A stretch of 64,000 nucleotides of DNA from Bin87 sp965204685 (GCA_965204685.1 OZ242004.1:1054001-1118000); one strand, 5' to 3'; shown: positions 15,474 through 24,395, numbered from the stretch's first letter. Translations and numbers: made by a program. The notes: generated by a model not told the origin, from the sequence alone.

Positions 15474-15920
15474 ATGATGGAACACGACATTTCGCCGCCC
15501 AAGGGGGCGCGGCGAGCCCGCAAGCGGGTGGGCCGAGGCGACGCCGCCGGCGGCGGCAGCTACGCCGGCCGCGGCCTGAAGGGTCAGAAATCCCGCTCCG
15601 GTCCCGGCCTGCGGCCCGGCTTCGAAGGCGGCCAGATGCCCCTGATCAAGGGTCTGCCCATGAAGCGCGGGTTCAACAACCGCTACAAGACCTACTACGC
15701 GCTGGTGAACCTGGACACGCTCCAGGAACGGTTTGAGGCCAACACCCAGGTCACTCCGGAACTGCTGCATCAGCTGGGCATCGTCCGCCGCACCAGGCTT
15801 CCGGTGAAGGTGGTGGGCGACGGCGAACTGCAACAGCCGCTGGCCGTGGCCGCGCACAAGTTCACCGCCTCGGCTCGCGCCAAGATCGAAGCGGCCGGCG
15901 GCACCGTAACCGAGCTCTAG
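15474..15920 (+). CDS. rplO: 50S ribosomal protein L15 (uL15)
   Basis: The 148-residue protein has the L15 N-terminal basic region PKGARRARKRVGRGDAAGGG, the GLKGQKSRSGPGLRPGFEGGQMPL signature and a C-terminal domain ending AAGGTVTEL. It is a late 50S assembly protein. ATG 15474 or the adjacent ATG 15477 may be used. Confidence 0.95.
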   Translation: MMEHDISPPKGARRARKRVGRGDAAGGGSYAGRGLKGQKSRSGPGLRPGFEGGQMPLIKGLPMKRGFNNRYKTYYALVNLDTLQERFEANTQVTPELLHQLGIVRRTRLPVKVVGDGELQQPLAVAAHKFTASARAKIEAAGGTVTEL

Positions 15921-15959
15921 CCTCGGCAAGCGGTTGGGACTGACGGGGCAAGACGCGCC

Positions 15960-17291
15960 ATGATTCAGACTGAGGCCCAGGCAGGAGGTCGATGGCCGCG
16001 CCTGGTGCAGGCGGCGATTGACGCATTCAGCCTGCCCGACCTCCGGGCCAAGATTCTTTTCACCCTGGGGATGCTGGCCCTCTACCGGCTGGTCGCCCAC
16101 ATTCCCATACCGGGGCTCGACACGGACGCCCTGGAGCAGCTGTTCACCAACAACCAGCTCCTAGGCTTCCTCGACCTCTTCTCCGGCGGGGCGCTGAGCC
16201 GCATGAGCATTGTGGCGCTGGGGGTGTTCCCCTACATCACGGCGTCCATCATCATGCAATTGTTGACGCCGGTGATACCCCAATTGCAGAACCTGTCGCG
16301 GGAAGGTGAAGCCGGGCGCATCAAGATGAACCGCATCACCCACTGGGGAACGGTGCCCATCGCCATTGCCCAGGCATTTGCCCAGATGGTGCTGCTGCAG
16401 CAGGCCGGCGTGCTCACCAATGTCGGGTTCGGTCCCGACTCGTTCCTGCCCACTCTGGCCGCGGTCCTGTCCCTGACCGCCGGCACCATGTTCCTGGTCT
16501 GGCTGGGCGAACTGATCACCGAGCGCGGCATCGGCAACGGCATCTCGCTGATCATCTTCGCCGGCATCGTGGTGGGCTTCCCGGGACTGCTGGCCACGGG
16601 CTTCCTGGACCGGGACAACATCATCGGCGTGTTCTTCTTCGCCCTCATCGGCCTGCTGATCATCGCCCTGATCGTGGTGTTCAACGAGGCCCACCGCCGC
16701 ATACCGGTGCAGTACGGCCGCAGCATCTTCAGAGGCGGCCAGATGTACCGCCAATCGGGCTCCACGTACATTCCGCTGCGGATCAACTCCGCCGGCATGA
16801 TCCCGCTGATCTTCGCCTTCTCCATCGTGATCCTGCCCGGAACCGTCGCCCAGTACCTCAGCTCCGCCGGCGGTTTCGTCGGCAACCTCGCCGCCGACCT
16901 CCAGGTGGCGCTGAGCCCCACCGGTCCCATCTACTGGGTGCTGGCGTTCTTCCTGGTGGTGGCGTTCACCTTCTTCTACACGCTGGTCGTGTTCCAGCAG
17001 CAGAACATCGCCGAGAACCTCCAGCGCAACGGCGGTTTCGTCCTGGGCATCCGGCCGGGCCGGCCCACCCAGGACTACCTGAACCGGGTGATCCTCCGCC
17101 TCACCATGGGCGGCGCGCTGTTCCTGGGCTTCATCGCCATCGTGCCCTACATCGCGTCCCTGGTCACCAACGTGGAAGCCATCGCCCTCAGCAGCACCAG
17201 CCTCCTGATCATGGTTGGCGTGGGTCTGGACACCCTGCGGCAGCTGGAAGCCCAGCTCATGATGCGCAACTACGAGGGGTTCCTGAGATGA
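15960..17291 (+). CDS. secY: Protein translocase channel subunit SecY
   Basis: The 443-residue integral membrane protein forms the Sec translocation pore. It has about ten hydrophobic segments, an early HIPIPGLDTDALEQ loop, LFSGGALSRMSIVALGVFPYITASI (plug and second helix), and the cytosolic loops RRIPVQYGRS and NLQRNGGFVLGIRPGRPT that contact SecA and ribosome. It overlaps adk by ATGA, the usual secY-adk coupling. Confidence 0.97.
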   Translation: MIQTEAQAGGRWPRLVQAAIDAFSLPDLRAKILFTLGMLALYRLVAHIPIPGLDTDALEQLFTNNQLLGFLDLFSGGALSRMSIVALGVFPYITASIIMQLLTPVIPQLQNLSREGEAGRIKMNRITHWGTVPIAIAQAFAQMVLLQQAGVLTNVGFGPDSFLPTLAAVLSLTAGTMFLVWLGELITERGIGNGISLIIFAGIVVGFPGLLATGFLDRDNIIGVFFFALIGLLIIALIVVFNEAHRRIPVQYGRSIFRGGQMYRQSGSTYIPLRINSAGMIPLIFAFSIVILPGTVAQYLSSAGGFVGNLAADLQVALSPTGPIYWVLAFFLVVAFTFFYTLVVFQQQNIAENLQRNGGFVLGIRPGRPTQDYLNRVILRLTMGGALFLGFIAIVPYIASLVTNVEAIALSSTSLLIMVGVGLDTLRQLEAQLMMRNYEGFLR

Positions 17292-17983
17292 CCGCGGCCA
17301 ACGACATCAGGCTGGTCCTGTTCGGCCCTCCGGGCGCGGGCAAGGGCACGCAGGCCCAGTTGCTCAAGGAGAACCTGGGCATTGAGCACGTCAGCTCCGG
17401 TGACCTCTTCCGGCATCACCTGTCCAACGGCACGGAACTGGGCGAACTGGCCCGGGGGTACATGAACCGCGGCGAACTGGTGCCCGACGAGGTCACCATC
17501 GGGATGGTCATCGACCGCATCAGCGGCATCGGTGACGCCGACGGATTCATGCTGGACGGCTTTCCCCGCAACACGACCCAGGCCGAAGCGCTCGAAGCGG
17601 CGCTGCGCCAGCGGGGCCAGCGCCTCGACCGCGTGGTCCACATCCAGGTGGAGGACGGCGAGCTGATACGCCGCCTGAGCAACCGCTACGTCTGCCGGGC
17701 CTGCCAGCGCCCCTACGCGCGGGATGCCGAAACCGGCGCTCCGCCCGAGCAATGCGCCGACTGTCCCGACGGCGGCGACATCTACCAAAGAGACGACGAC
17801 ACCGAGGACGCGGTGGCCAACCGGCTGTCCGTTTACCACCAGGAGACTGCCCCGGTCCTGGAGTTCTACCGCCAGCGCGGTCTGCTCGCCGACATCCCCG
17901 GCGAACAGTCAATCGACGCGGTGCATCATTCCGTGTTGCGGATCCTGGACGCTGCCGGCGCGGGCGCGGTTTCAAAAACGTAA
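17288..17983 (+). CDS. adk: Adenylate kinase, zinc-lid type
   Basis: The enzyme interconverts ATP plus AMP and two ADP. The P-loop GPPGAGKGT is at residues 13-21, the AMP-site motif DGFPRN near residue 90, and the LID contains a four-cysteine zinc site (Cys136, Cys139, Cys156, Cys159), the structural variant found in many Gram-positive and other lineages. Length is 231 residues, slightly longer than usual at the C-terminus. Its start overlaps the secY stop. Confidence 0.97.
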   Translation: MTAANDIRLVLFGPPGAGKGTQAQLLKENLGIEHVSSGDLFRHHLSNGTELGELARGYMNRGELVPDEVTIGMVIDRISGIGDADGFMLDGFPRNTTQAEALEAALRQRGQRLDRVVHIQVEDGELIRRLSNRYVCRACQRPYARDAETGAPPEQCADCPDGGDIYQRDDDTEDAVANRLSVYHQETAPVLEFYRQRGLLADIPGEQSIDAVHHSVLRILDAAGAGAVSKT

Positions 17984-17998
17984 CGGTTGAGGTATAAT
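17970..17998 (+). promoter_or_regulatory. Candidate promoter immediately before map
   Basis: A perfect TATAAT (17993-17998) lies only four bases before the map ATG at 18003. A weak TTTCAA at 17970-17975 is 17 bases upstream of it. If active, the transcript would start at or next to the start codon, giving a leaderless mRNA. Confidence 0.4.
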
Positions 17999-18002
17999 CA
18001 TA

Positions 18003-18812
18003 ATGGTGGAACGTAAGCCCAAACGCAAAACTGCCTCCAATTCGCCCTCCTCGTACAGCGGAGGGATAACCATCAAGTCCCGCCGGGAGATGGAGGCCAT
18101 GGAGCGTGCCGGAGCGATTGTTGGCTCCACGTTGGCGCTCCTCAGAAAATCGGTTGAGCCGGGCATGACCACTGCCGATCTCAACCGCATCGCGGACAAG
18201 AACATCCGCAGCATGGGCGCGGTGCCCACGTTCCTCGGCTATCATGGGTTCCCCGGGGCCATCTGCGCTTCGGTCAACGAGGAAATCGTCCACGGCATCC
18301 CCGGAAAGCGGGTGCTCAAAGAGGGCGACATCATCAAGATGGACTGCGGCGCCACCATCGACGGGTTCATCGGCGACGCCGCCATTTCGGTGGCCGTCGG
18401 CGAAATCACCGAAGAAGCCCAGCAGCTCATGGACGACACGCGGGCGAGCCTCTACGCCGGGATCGCCGCAGCCCAGCCGGGCAATCGCATCGGCGACATC
18501 GGCGCCGCCGTATCGGGATACGCCTTACCCCGCGGCTACGGAGTGGTCCGTCAGTTCGTCGGCCACGGAGTGGGGCGCTACCTCCACGAGGACCCGCAGG
18601 TTCCCAACTACGGCGAGGCCGGAAAGGGCATTCTGCTGCGACCGGGGATGTGCATCTGCATCGAGCCCATGCTGAACATGGGCACGGAAGATACCACCAT
18701 ATTGGATGACGACTGGACCGTGGTCACCGCCGACGGCGCGCTATCCGCTCACTTTGAGCACACCCTGGCGATCACCGCCGACGGTCCCAAGATCCTGACC
18801 GTGCACGACTGA
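18003..18812 (+). CDS. map: Methionine aminopeptidase, type I
   Basis: The 269-residue metalloprotease removes the N-terminal Met of new proteins. The five conserved metal ligands are present: Asp114, Asp125, His188 (GHGVG), Glu221 (CIEPM) and Glu252 (HFEHT), along with the NEEIVHGIP motif. The first 25 residues are a basic, Ser-rich extension. There is no clear SD before ATG 18003, but TATAAT sits just ahead of it. Confidence 0.96.
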   Translation: MVERKPKRKTASNSPSSYSGGITIKSRREMEAMERAGAIVGSTLALLRKSVEPGMTTADLNRIADKNIRSMGAVPTFLGYHGFPGAICASVNEEIVHGIPGKRVLKEGDIIKMDCGATIDGFIGDAAISVAVGEITEEAQQLMDDTRASLYAGIAAAQPGNRIGDIGAAVSGYALPRGYGVVRQFVGHGVGRYLHEDPQVPNYGEAGKGILLRPGMCICIEPMLNMGTEDTTILDDDWTVVTADGALSAHFEHTLAITADGPKILTVHD

Positions 18813-18870
18813 GAACACACGCGCCGCTGACGGCCCACCACCGGCTCGTCGGCGCAAAGAAGGAAGGTTT

Positions 18871-19089
18871 ATGGCCAAGAAAGAAGCGATTGAAGTTGAG
18901 GCGCAGGTAACCGAAGCCCTGCCCAACGGCATGTTCCGCGTAGAACTGCCCAACGAACACCAGGTCCTCGCCCACATTTCGGGCAAGATCCGCATGCACT
19001 TCATCCGGGTGCTGCCGGGCGACCGGGTGCTGGTGGAGTTGTCTCCCTACGACCTGAGTCGAGGCCGCATCACCTATCGCTTCAAGTAG
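18871..19089 (+). CDS. infA: Translation initiation factor IF-1
   Basis: The 72-residue S1/OB-fold protein has the IF-1 pattern EAQVTEALPNGMFRVELPN, VLAHISGKIRMHFIRVLPGDRVLVELSPYDLSRGRITYR. It blocks the ribosomal A site at initiation. The SD AAGGAAGG lies seven bases before ATG 18871. Order map-infA-rpmJ-rpsM is canonical. Confidence 0.97.
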   Translation: MAKKEAIEVEAQVTEALPNGMFRVELPNEHQVLAHISGKIRMHFIRVLPGDRVLVELSPYDLSRGRITYRFK

Positions 19090-19110
19090 CCGGAACCGCG
19101 GAGAATACCC

Positions 19111-19224
19111 ATGAAAGTGTCCGCATCGGTGAAGCCACGCTGCGACCGCTGCCGGGTCATCCGGCGCAAGGGCAAGGTGCGCATCATCTGCGTCAACAGC
19201 AAGCACGCGCAACGGCAGGGATAG
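19111..19224 (+). CDS. rpmJ: 50S ribosomal protein L36 (bL36)
   Basis: Only 37 residues: MKVSASVKPRCDRCRVIRR, then a Cys-containing end. The zinc ligands Cys11, Cys14, Cys27 and His32 of the zinc-binding L36 type are present. The gene lies 21 bases after infA. Confidence 0.95.
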   Translation: MKVSASVKPRCDRCRVIRRKGKVRIICVNSKHAQRQG

Positions 19225-19287
19225 CTTGACCGGGCGCAAGCCGGTCAGTCCATTCCACCACCGCAACCCAAGTTCAGGAGCGTAACC

Positions 19288-19680
19288 ATGGTCCGAATAG
19301 CCGGAGTCGACGTACCCGACCGCAAGCGCGCCCACATCGCGCTGCGCAGCATCTACGGCATTGGCCCCTCCAAGGCCATCGAAATCGTGAGCAAGGCCAA
19401 CCTGGACACCGACATGCCGCCGCGCATGAACGAGCTCTCCGAGGCCGAGGTGGACCGCATCCGCGTGATCGTCGACCAGGACTACATCACCGAGGGTGAC
19501 CTGCGCCGGGAACACAACGAGAACATCCGCCGGCTCATCGACATTGGCAGCTACCGGGGCCTGCGCCATCGCCGGAACCTCCCGGTGCACGGCCAGCGCA
19601 CCCGCACCAACGCCCGCTCCCGCAAGGGCGCCCGGCGCACCGTGGCCGGCCGCGGTCGGCGCACCGGCGGCAAGAAGTAG
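19288..19680 (+). CDS. rpsM: 30S ribosomal protein S13 (uS13)
   Basis: The 130-residue protein starts MVRIAGVDVPDRKRAHIALRSIYGIG, has the helix-two-turn-helix region and ends RGLRHRRNLPVHGQRTRTNARSRKG plus a basic tail. S13 forms bridges to the 50S and touches P-site tRNA. It is followed by an 80-base gap with a short direct repeat. Confidence 0.97.
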   Translation: MVRIAGVDVPDRKRAHIALRSIYGIGPSKAIEIVSKANLDTDMPPRMNELSEAEVDRIRVIVDQDYITEGDLRREHNENIRRLIDIGSYRGLRHRRNLPVHGQRTRTNARSRKGARRTVAGRGRRTGGKK

Positions 19681-19720
19681 CCCTGGCCATCGGCGTCTCA
19701 ACCCGCCGCGTTGCACTTGG

Positions 19721-19751
19721 AATTTCCACGAGGCCCGCAATTTCCACGAGG
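19721..19751 (+). repeat. 13-base direct repeat containing the rpsK SD region
   Basis: AATTTCCACGAGG occurs at 19721-19733 and again at 19739-19751, 18 bases apart. The second copy's GAGG lies about 10 bases before the rpsK ATG, so the SD segment has been duplicated. Confidence 0.8.
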
Positions 19752-19760
19752 TAAGAACCC

Positions 19761-20144
19761 ATGCCCCGACCACGCGCACGTCGTCGCGAGCGGCGCTCCA
19801 TCCCCCAGGGGCGCGCTTATATCTACTCCACGTTCAACAACACGCTGGTCAGCCTGACCGACCCCGACGGGAACGTCGTGGCTTCCACCAGCGCCGGCAC
19901 CGCCGGGTTCCGCGGCTCGCGCAAGGGCACGGCCTTCGCCGCCCAGCGCGCTGCCGAGCAGGCCGCCCGCCGCGGCGTGGACATGGGCATGCGCAACATC
20001 GACGTTTACATCAAGGGCCCCGGCTCCGGCCGCGAACCGGCCATCCGGGCGCTGCAGGCCGCCGGCCTCAACGTCACCAGCATCCGCGACGTGACCCCCA
20101 TCCCCCACAACGGCGTCCGCCCTCCCAAGCGCCGCCGCGTGTAA
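19761..20144 (+). CDS. rpsK: 30S ribosomal protein S11 (uS11)
   Basis: The 127-residue protein has GRAYIYSTFNNTLVSLTDPDGNV, SAGTAGFRGSRKGTAFAAQ and the C-terminal signature VTSIRDVTPIPHNGVRPPKRRRV. S11 forms the platform near the E site. Sequence and length are typical. Confidence 0.97.
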   Translation: MPRPRARRRERRSIPQGRAYIYSTFNNTLVSLTDPDGNVVASTSAGTAGFRGSRKGTAFAAQRAAEQAARRGVDMGMRNIDVYIKGPGSGREPAIRALQAAGLNVTSIRDVTPIPHNGVRPPKRRRV

Positions 20145-20185
20145 TTTCGCAACCCACTCCCCACACCACCAACGGAAAGACCAAC

Positions 20186-20812
20186 ATGGGCAGATATACC
20201 GGACCATCCTGCCGCCTGTGCCGCCGCGCTGGCGAAAAGCTCTTCCTGAAAGGCGACCGCTGCTTCTCCCCGCGCTGCGCCATCGAGCGCCGCCACATCC
20301 CGCCCGGGGGCGGCGGCAACCGTCGCCGGCGCGTCTCCGACTACGGCGTTCACCTGCGGGAGAAGCAGAAGGCCCGGCAGATGTACGGCATCATGGAAAG
20401 CCAGTTCCGGAAGTACATGACCGATGCGTTCAACACGCCCGGCATCTCCGGCAATAACCTGCTCCGCACGCTGGAGCGCCGGCTGGACAACGTGGTCTAC
20501 CTGCTGGGGTTCGCAGATTCCCGCAAGCAGGCGCGCCAGATGGTGCAGCACGGCCACTTCAACGTCAACGGCCGCAAGACCGACATCCCCTCGTTCCTGG
20601 TGAAGCCGGGACAGACCATCGCCTGGACGGAAACCTCCCGCAAGCGCGAGTTCTTCGCCGACCGCACCGACGGCCTGCCCAAGCGGACCCTCCCCAGTTG
20701 GTTGACCCTCGACCTGACCCAGATGGAAGGTCAGGTGATCTCAATGCCGCCCGACAACGAACTGCCCGAAACCATCAACTCCCGCCTGATCGTCGAGTAC
20801 TACTCAAGGTAA
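20186..20812 (+). CDS. rpsD: 30S ribosomal protein S4 (uS4), zinc-motif type
   Basis: From ATG 20186 the protein has 208 residues. An N-terminal Cys cluster (Cys9, Cys12 and two more at about residues 26 and 31) is the zinc form of S4. The S4 RNA-binding domain is clear (LERRLDNVVYLLGFADSRKQARQMVQHGHFNVNG). S4 nucleates 30S assembly and in some bacteria represses the alpha operon. Start chosen by the SD-like GGAAAGACC and the typical MGRYTGP opening. Confidence 0.97.
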   Translation: MGRYTGPSCRLCRRAGEKLFLKGDRCFSPRCAIERRHIPPGGGGNRRRRVSDYGVHLREKQKARQMYGIMESQFRKYMTDAFNTPGISGNNLLRTLERRLDNVVYLLGFADSRKQARQMVQHGHFNVNGRKTDIPSFLVKPGQTIAWTETSRKREFFADRTDGLPKRTLPSWLTLDLTQMEGQVISMPPDNELPETINSRLIVEYYSR

Positions 20813-20820
20813 CCTGCGGC

Positions 20821-21909
20821 ATGTTAGATCCTCAAATCCTCCCGCCATTGCGGGACCCCGAACCCGAAATTCCTTCCCCGTCCATCCGGGTGATCGACAG
20901 CAACGATACCTACGCTTGCGTCGCCCTGGAACCGCTGGAACGAGGGTATGCCACCACCGTGGGCAACCCGCTGCGGCGGCTGCTGCTCAGTTCCATCCAG
21001 GGCACCGCCGTGACCTGGGTGAAGATCGAGGGCGTGCCCCACGAATACTCCGTCATACCCGGCGTCAAGGAAGAGGTCATGGACCTGCTCCTCAGCGTCA
21101 AGCGCATCCGCATCCACGCCCTGTCCAAGCGCACCGGCAAGATGCGCCTCGACGTGACCGGCGAGGGTCGCGTTTGCGCCGGCGACATCGCCACCGCCAG
21201 CGACTACCAGATCGTCAACCCGGAACTGCACCTGGCCACCCTGGACAATCCGGACGTGTCGCTGTCCATCGAGTTCAACGTCGAATCGGGCAAGGGATAC
21301 CAGCAGGTGGCCCAGGGCGACAGCATGGCCGGCCTCCCGGTGGGCGTGCTCCCGGTGGACGCCATCTACAACCCCGTCCGCAAGGTGGATTACTCCGTTG
21401 AGCGGATGATGGTCGGCCAGCAGACCGACTGGGAGCGGCTGATCCTGCAGGTATGGACCGACGGAGCGGTGAGCCCCCTGGCCGCCATCCAGGAAGCCTC
21501 CGAGAATCTCGTCCAGCACTTCTTCATGTTCAATCAGCTCAGCCGCCCGGCTGATGCGCCGCTGGACACCAGCAACCTCAACCTTGGCTCGGAAGTCTAC
21601 CTGATGCCCATCGAACGCCTGGACCTGTCCTCGCGCACCCTCAACTGCCTGAAGCGCGCCAAGCTGGACCGTGTCGGGCAGGTTCTCGATCTCAGCTCAG
21701 ACGAGCTGTTGAACATCCGCAACTTCGGGCAGAAGTCCCTGGAAGAGTTGCAGGGCAAACTCGCCGAGTTGGGCGTCAGTTCGGCCCGGGTCAGCCAGGC
21801 CGCCGTTGCAGCCGGCCCCGACCTGGACGACGAAGATCTGGACGACGCCGATACCCCGCTGGTTTTTGACCCCGAAGACGACGAATACGATTACGACGAC
21901 GGTGATTAG
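20821..21909 (+). CDS. rpoA: DNA-directed RNA polymerase alpha subunit
   Basis: The 362-residue protein has an N-terminal dimerisation domain (TYACVALEPLERGYATTVGNPLRRLLLSSIQGTAVTWVKIEGV) and a C-terminal domain (IERLDLSSRTLNCLKRAKLDRVGQVLDLSS...LNIRNFGQKSLEEL) that binds UP elements and activators. The final 30 or so residues are an extra Asp/Glu tail ending EYDYDDGD. ATG 20821 follows the rpsD stop by eight bases. Confidence 0.97.
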   Translation: MLDPQILPPLRDPEPEIPSPSIRVIDSNDTYACVALEPLERGYATTVGNPLRRLLLSSIQGTAVTWVKIEGVPHEYSVIPGVKEEVMDLLLSVKRIRIHALSKRTGKMRLDVTGEGRVCAGDIATASDYQIVNPELHLATLDNPDVSLSIEFNVESGKGYQQVAQGDSMAGLPVGVLPVDAIYNPVRKVDYSVERMMVGQQTDWERLILQVWTDGAVSPLAAIQEASENLVQHFFMFNQLSRPADAPLDTSNLNLGSEVYLMPIERLDLSSRTLNCLKRAKLDRVGQVLDLSSDELLNIRNFGQKSLEELQGKLAELGVSSARVSQAAVAAGPDLDDEDLDDADTPLVFDPEDDEYDYDDGD

Positions 21910-21911
21910 TC

Positions 21912-22265
21912 ATGCCTTCCCATCGCGTGGCCGGCCGCAAGCTCAGCCGGTACAAGGACCAGCGCAAGGCGCTCCTGCGGGGCCTCACCGCGGATCTGAT
22001 ACGCCACGAACGTATCACCACCACCCTGGCCAAAGCCAAGGAAACCCGGGTGATGACCGAGAAACTGATCACCCACGGCAAGAAGGGAACGCTGCACAAC
22101 CGGCGAACCGCCCTGAGCCGACTGCCTCAAAAGGACGTGGTGGCCAAGATATTCGACGAACTCGGCCCCCGTTACGCCGAGCGGCCCGGAGGCTACACCC
22201 GCATCATCAAGCTGGGCCCACGCCAGGGCGACGGCGCCTCGATGGCCGTTATCGAGCTCGTGTAA
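21912..22265 (+). CDS. rplQ: 50S ribosomal protein L17 (bL17)
   Basis: The 117-residue protein begins MPSHRVAGRKLSRYKDQRKALLRGL, includes ERITTTLAKAKETRVMTEKLIT and ends YTRIIKLGPRQGDGASMAVIELV, all L17 features. It follows rpoA by two bases. Confidence 0.97.
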   Translation: MPSHRVAGRKLSRYKDQRKALLRGLTADLIRHERITTTLAKAKETRVMTEKLITHGKKGTLHNRRTALSRLPQKDVVAKIFDELGPRYAERPGGYTRIIKLGPRQGDGASMAVIELV

Positions 22266-22315
22266 CGGCAGCGCGACAACCCGGTTCGAGGAATTGCCAT
22301 TGGCCCAATAATCCC

Positions 22316-23164
22316 ATGACATCCCAACGCACCGTCGAGGCAGCGCAACGCCGCATCGCCCTGGTGGTGGCATACGAAGGCACCCAGTACGCCGGCTTTC
22401 AGCTCCAGGTCGACGTCCCGACCATCCAGGGCGAGCTGGAAAAAGCCTTCAATCGTCTCACCGGAGAGCGCGCCAGGGTAAGGGGAGCCAGTCGTACCGA
22501 CTCCGGCGCCCACGCCATCGGACAGGTGGTCGACCTTGTCACCGGCTCCACGCACGGAGCCGATGTGATCGCGACGGCCATGAACCACTACCTGCCGGAA
22601 GACATCCGGGTGATTACCGCCCGCGACGCGCCCCTGGACTTCCACGCCAGGCGCAGCGCCACCAGGCGAGACTACCGGTACAGCATCGTCAACCGACCCG
22701 TACCGTCTCCTCTCCTCCGGCGCACTCACCACGCGGAACCGGCGCCGTTGAACCTCGACGCGATGCAAACGGCCGCCCACAGCCTGCTGGGCATCCGGGA
22801 TTTCCGGCAAATCGCCACGGCGCACCCCGCCGACCAAAGCGCAGTGCGGCAGGTGTTCCGGTGGGGTGTGAATCGCCAGAGCGACGACCAGGATGTCATA
22901 GTCATTGATTGCGCGGCCAACGGATTTTTGAGGCATCAAATCAGGCGAGCCAACGCGGTGCTGGTGGAGATAGGAAAAGGAAGACTGCCGATCCACGCCA
23001 TCGCCGACGCCCTGGCCGGACGAACCCAAAAACTGCACAACATCCCGACCCTCCCGGCAAAGGGCCTGTGTCTGCGGTCGGTGCATTACCCCGAATTCAA
23101 TCACTTGTTGAAGGTAGCCAGTTACCATGAAACGAACCAGCACTTACTTCGCCAAGGCCGGTGA
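22316..23164 (+). CDS. truA: tRNA pseudouridine(38-40) synthase TruA
   Basis: The 282-residue enzyme makes pseudouridine in the tRNA anticodon stem. The catalytic Asp is in RTDSGAHAIGQV; YEGTQYAGFQLQ opens the fold and GFLRHQIRRANAVLVEIGKG is the second conserved block. The gene runs 38 bases into rplM in another frame, an unusually long overlap for this operon; the last dozen codons may be dispensable. Confidence 0.95.
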   Translation: MTSQRTVEAAQRRIALVVAYEGTQYAGFQLQVDVPTIQGELEKAFNRLTGERARVRGASRTDSGAHAIGQVVDLVTGSTHGADVIATAMNHYLPEDIRVITARDAPLDFHARRSATRRDYRYSIVNRPVPSPLLRRTHHAEPAPLNLDAMQTAAHSLLGIRDFRQIATAHPADQSAVRQVFRWGVNRQSDDQDVIVIDCAANGFLRHQIRRANAVLVEIGKGRLPIHAIADALAGRTQKLHNIPTLPAKGLCLRSVHYPEFNHLLKVASYHETNQHLLRQGR

Positions 23165-23558
23165 CGTACCGGATACCTGGCGCGTCATCGACGCCACCGG
23201 CATCAGCCTGGGCCGTCTCGCCCGCCAGGTGGCCGTGGCGCTGCAGGGCAAGGACCAGCCCACCTACACGCCCCACGTCATCACCGGGTGTCACGTGGTG
23301 GTCATCAACGCCGACCAGGTTCGCGTCACCGGGCGCAAGCTGATGCAAAAGATGTACTACCGGCACAGCGGCTACGTGGGCAACCTCAAGTCATTCCTCA
23401 TGCGCGACATGATGGAAGAGCGCCCGGAACGAGTGGTTCGCCTGGCCGTCAAGGGCATGCTGCCTTCCAACAAGCAAGGCCGCCAGATGCTGCGCCGCCT
23501 GCGCGTTTACGCCGGCGACCAGCATCCGCACGAAGCCCAGGTCGGCAGCGCCCAATAG
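23127..23558 (+). CDS. rplM: 50S ribosomal protein L13 (uL13)
   Basis: The 143-residue protein has WRVIDATGISLGRLARQVAVALQGKDQPTYTPH, VRVTGRKLMQKMYYRHSGYVGN and VKGMLPSNKQGRQMLRRLRVYAGDQHPHEAQ, the L13 signatures. It starts inside truA and is followed by rpsI as in nearly all bacteria. Confidence 0.97.
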   Translation: MKRTSTYFAKAGDVPDTWRVIDATGISLGRLARQVAVALQGKDQPTYTPHVITGCHVVVINADQVRVTGRKLMQKMYYRHSGYVGNLKSFLMRDMMEERPERVVRLAVKGMLPSNKQGRQMLRRLRVYAGDQHPHEAQVGSAQ

Positions 23559-23610
23559 CATCCCAACCGCTTTCAAACTATCGCCCAGGCAAGGCAGGTA
23601 ACTAACCAAC

Positions 23611-24024
23611 ATGGTGACGCAAGCAGAACCGCAACCGCAGTACTTCTACGGGACCGGCCGGCGCAAGAGCGCCATCGCCAAGGTGCGCATTTATCCCGAC
23701 GACGGCACCGCCATCATCGTCAATGACAAGCCCATGGAGGAGTACTTCAACTGGCTGCCCTGGCAGTCAACGGTGCGGGAGCCCTTCGCCACCTCCGGGA
23801 CCGTCGGCCGCTTCCGGGTCATGGCCAAGGTGACCGGCGGCGGCGTTAACGCCCAGGCCGAGGCCATCCGCCACGGCATCGCCCGCGCCCTGGTGAAGTT
23901 CGATGACAGCCTCAAGCCCAGCCTGCGCCGCGCCGGCTTTATCACCCGCGACGCCCGGGTCAAGGAAAGCAAGAAGTACGGCCTCAAGCGCGCCCGGCGC
24001 GCCCCGCAGTACACCAAGCGGTAA
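23611..24024 (+). CDS. rpsI: 30S ribosomal protein S9 (uS9)
   Basis: The 137-residue protein starts with a short Gln-rich lead, then YFYGTGRRKSAIAKVRIYPDDG, and ends KKYGLKRARRAPQYTKR. The terminal Lys-Arg contacts P-site tRNA. It is the last gene of the ribosomal block. Confidence 0.97.
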   Translation: MVTQAEPQPQYFYGTGRRKSAIAKVRIYPDDGTAIIVNDKPMEEYFNWLPWQSTVREPFATSGTVGRFRVMAKVTGGGVNAQAEAIRHGIARALVKFDDSLKPSLRRAGFITRDARVKESKKYGLKRARRAPQYTKR

Positions 24025-24058
24025 TCAGCCTGCCTTCCCGACAGATTGGAGAACCCCG

Positions 24059-24370
24059 ATGAGCGTCCTGGCGATTATTGCTCTCATCGCTGGTATCAGT
24101 CTCGGCGTGACGGCGGTCGTGCTGCTGATCAGGGGCGGCTTCCAACTGGGCAAGCTGGTCAGCCAGGTTGAGACGCAGGGAACCAAGATTGACAGCGTGG
24201 AAGTCAAGGTGGACAACCTGGAAGCCAAATTTGACGCTCGATCTGACATCCTGACCGCTGCAATCGGTCAATTGCAGGACGAAATACGACAGACCAACCA
24301 GATCTTGGTGGGGTTGGCGAACCATACCCACGATGCCGACGGCAGGACCGTGTTTACCATACCGTCCTGA
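24059..24370 (+). CDS. Small membrane-anchored coiled-coil protein, LANHxHDxDG family (paralog 1)
   Basis: I do not recognise a named family. The 103-residue protein has one N-terminal membrane helix (residues about 3-24), a short linker GGFQLGKL, a Val/Leu-rich coiled coil, and a conserved end with LANHTHDADG and FTIPS. A second gene at 57661 has the same layout and a matching end (LANHRHDVDG ... FIVPS), so these are paralogs. The conserved His-rich C-terminus suggests a function beyond anchoring, perhaps metal or partner binding. It is probably the last gene transcribed with rpsI or stands alone. Confidence 0.65.
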   Translation: MSVLAIIALIAGISLGVTAVVLLIRGGFQLGKLVSQVETQGTKIDSVEVKVDNLEAKFDARSDILTAAIGQLQDEIRQTNQILVGLANHTHDADGRTVFTIPS

Positions 24371-24395
24371 CCCGAACGGACGCACCAGAATCTAA

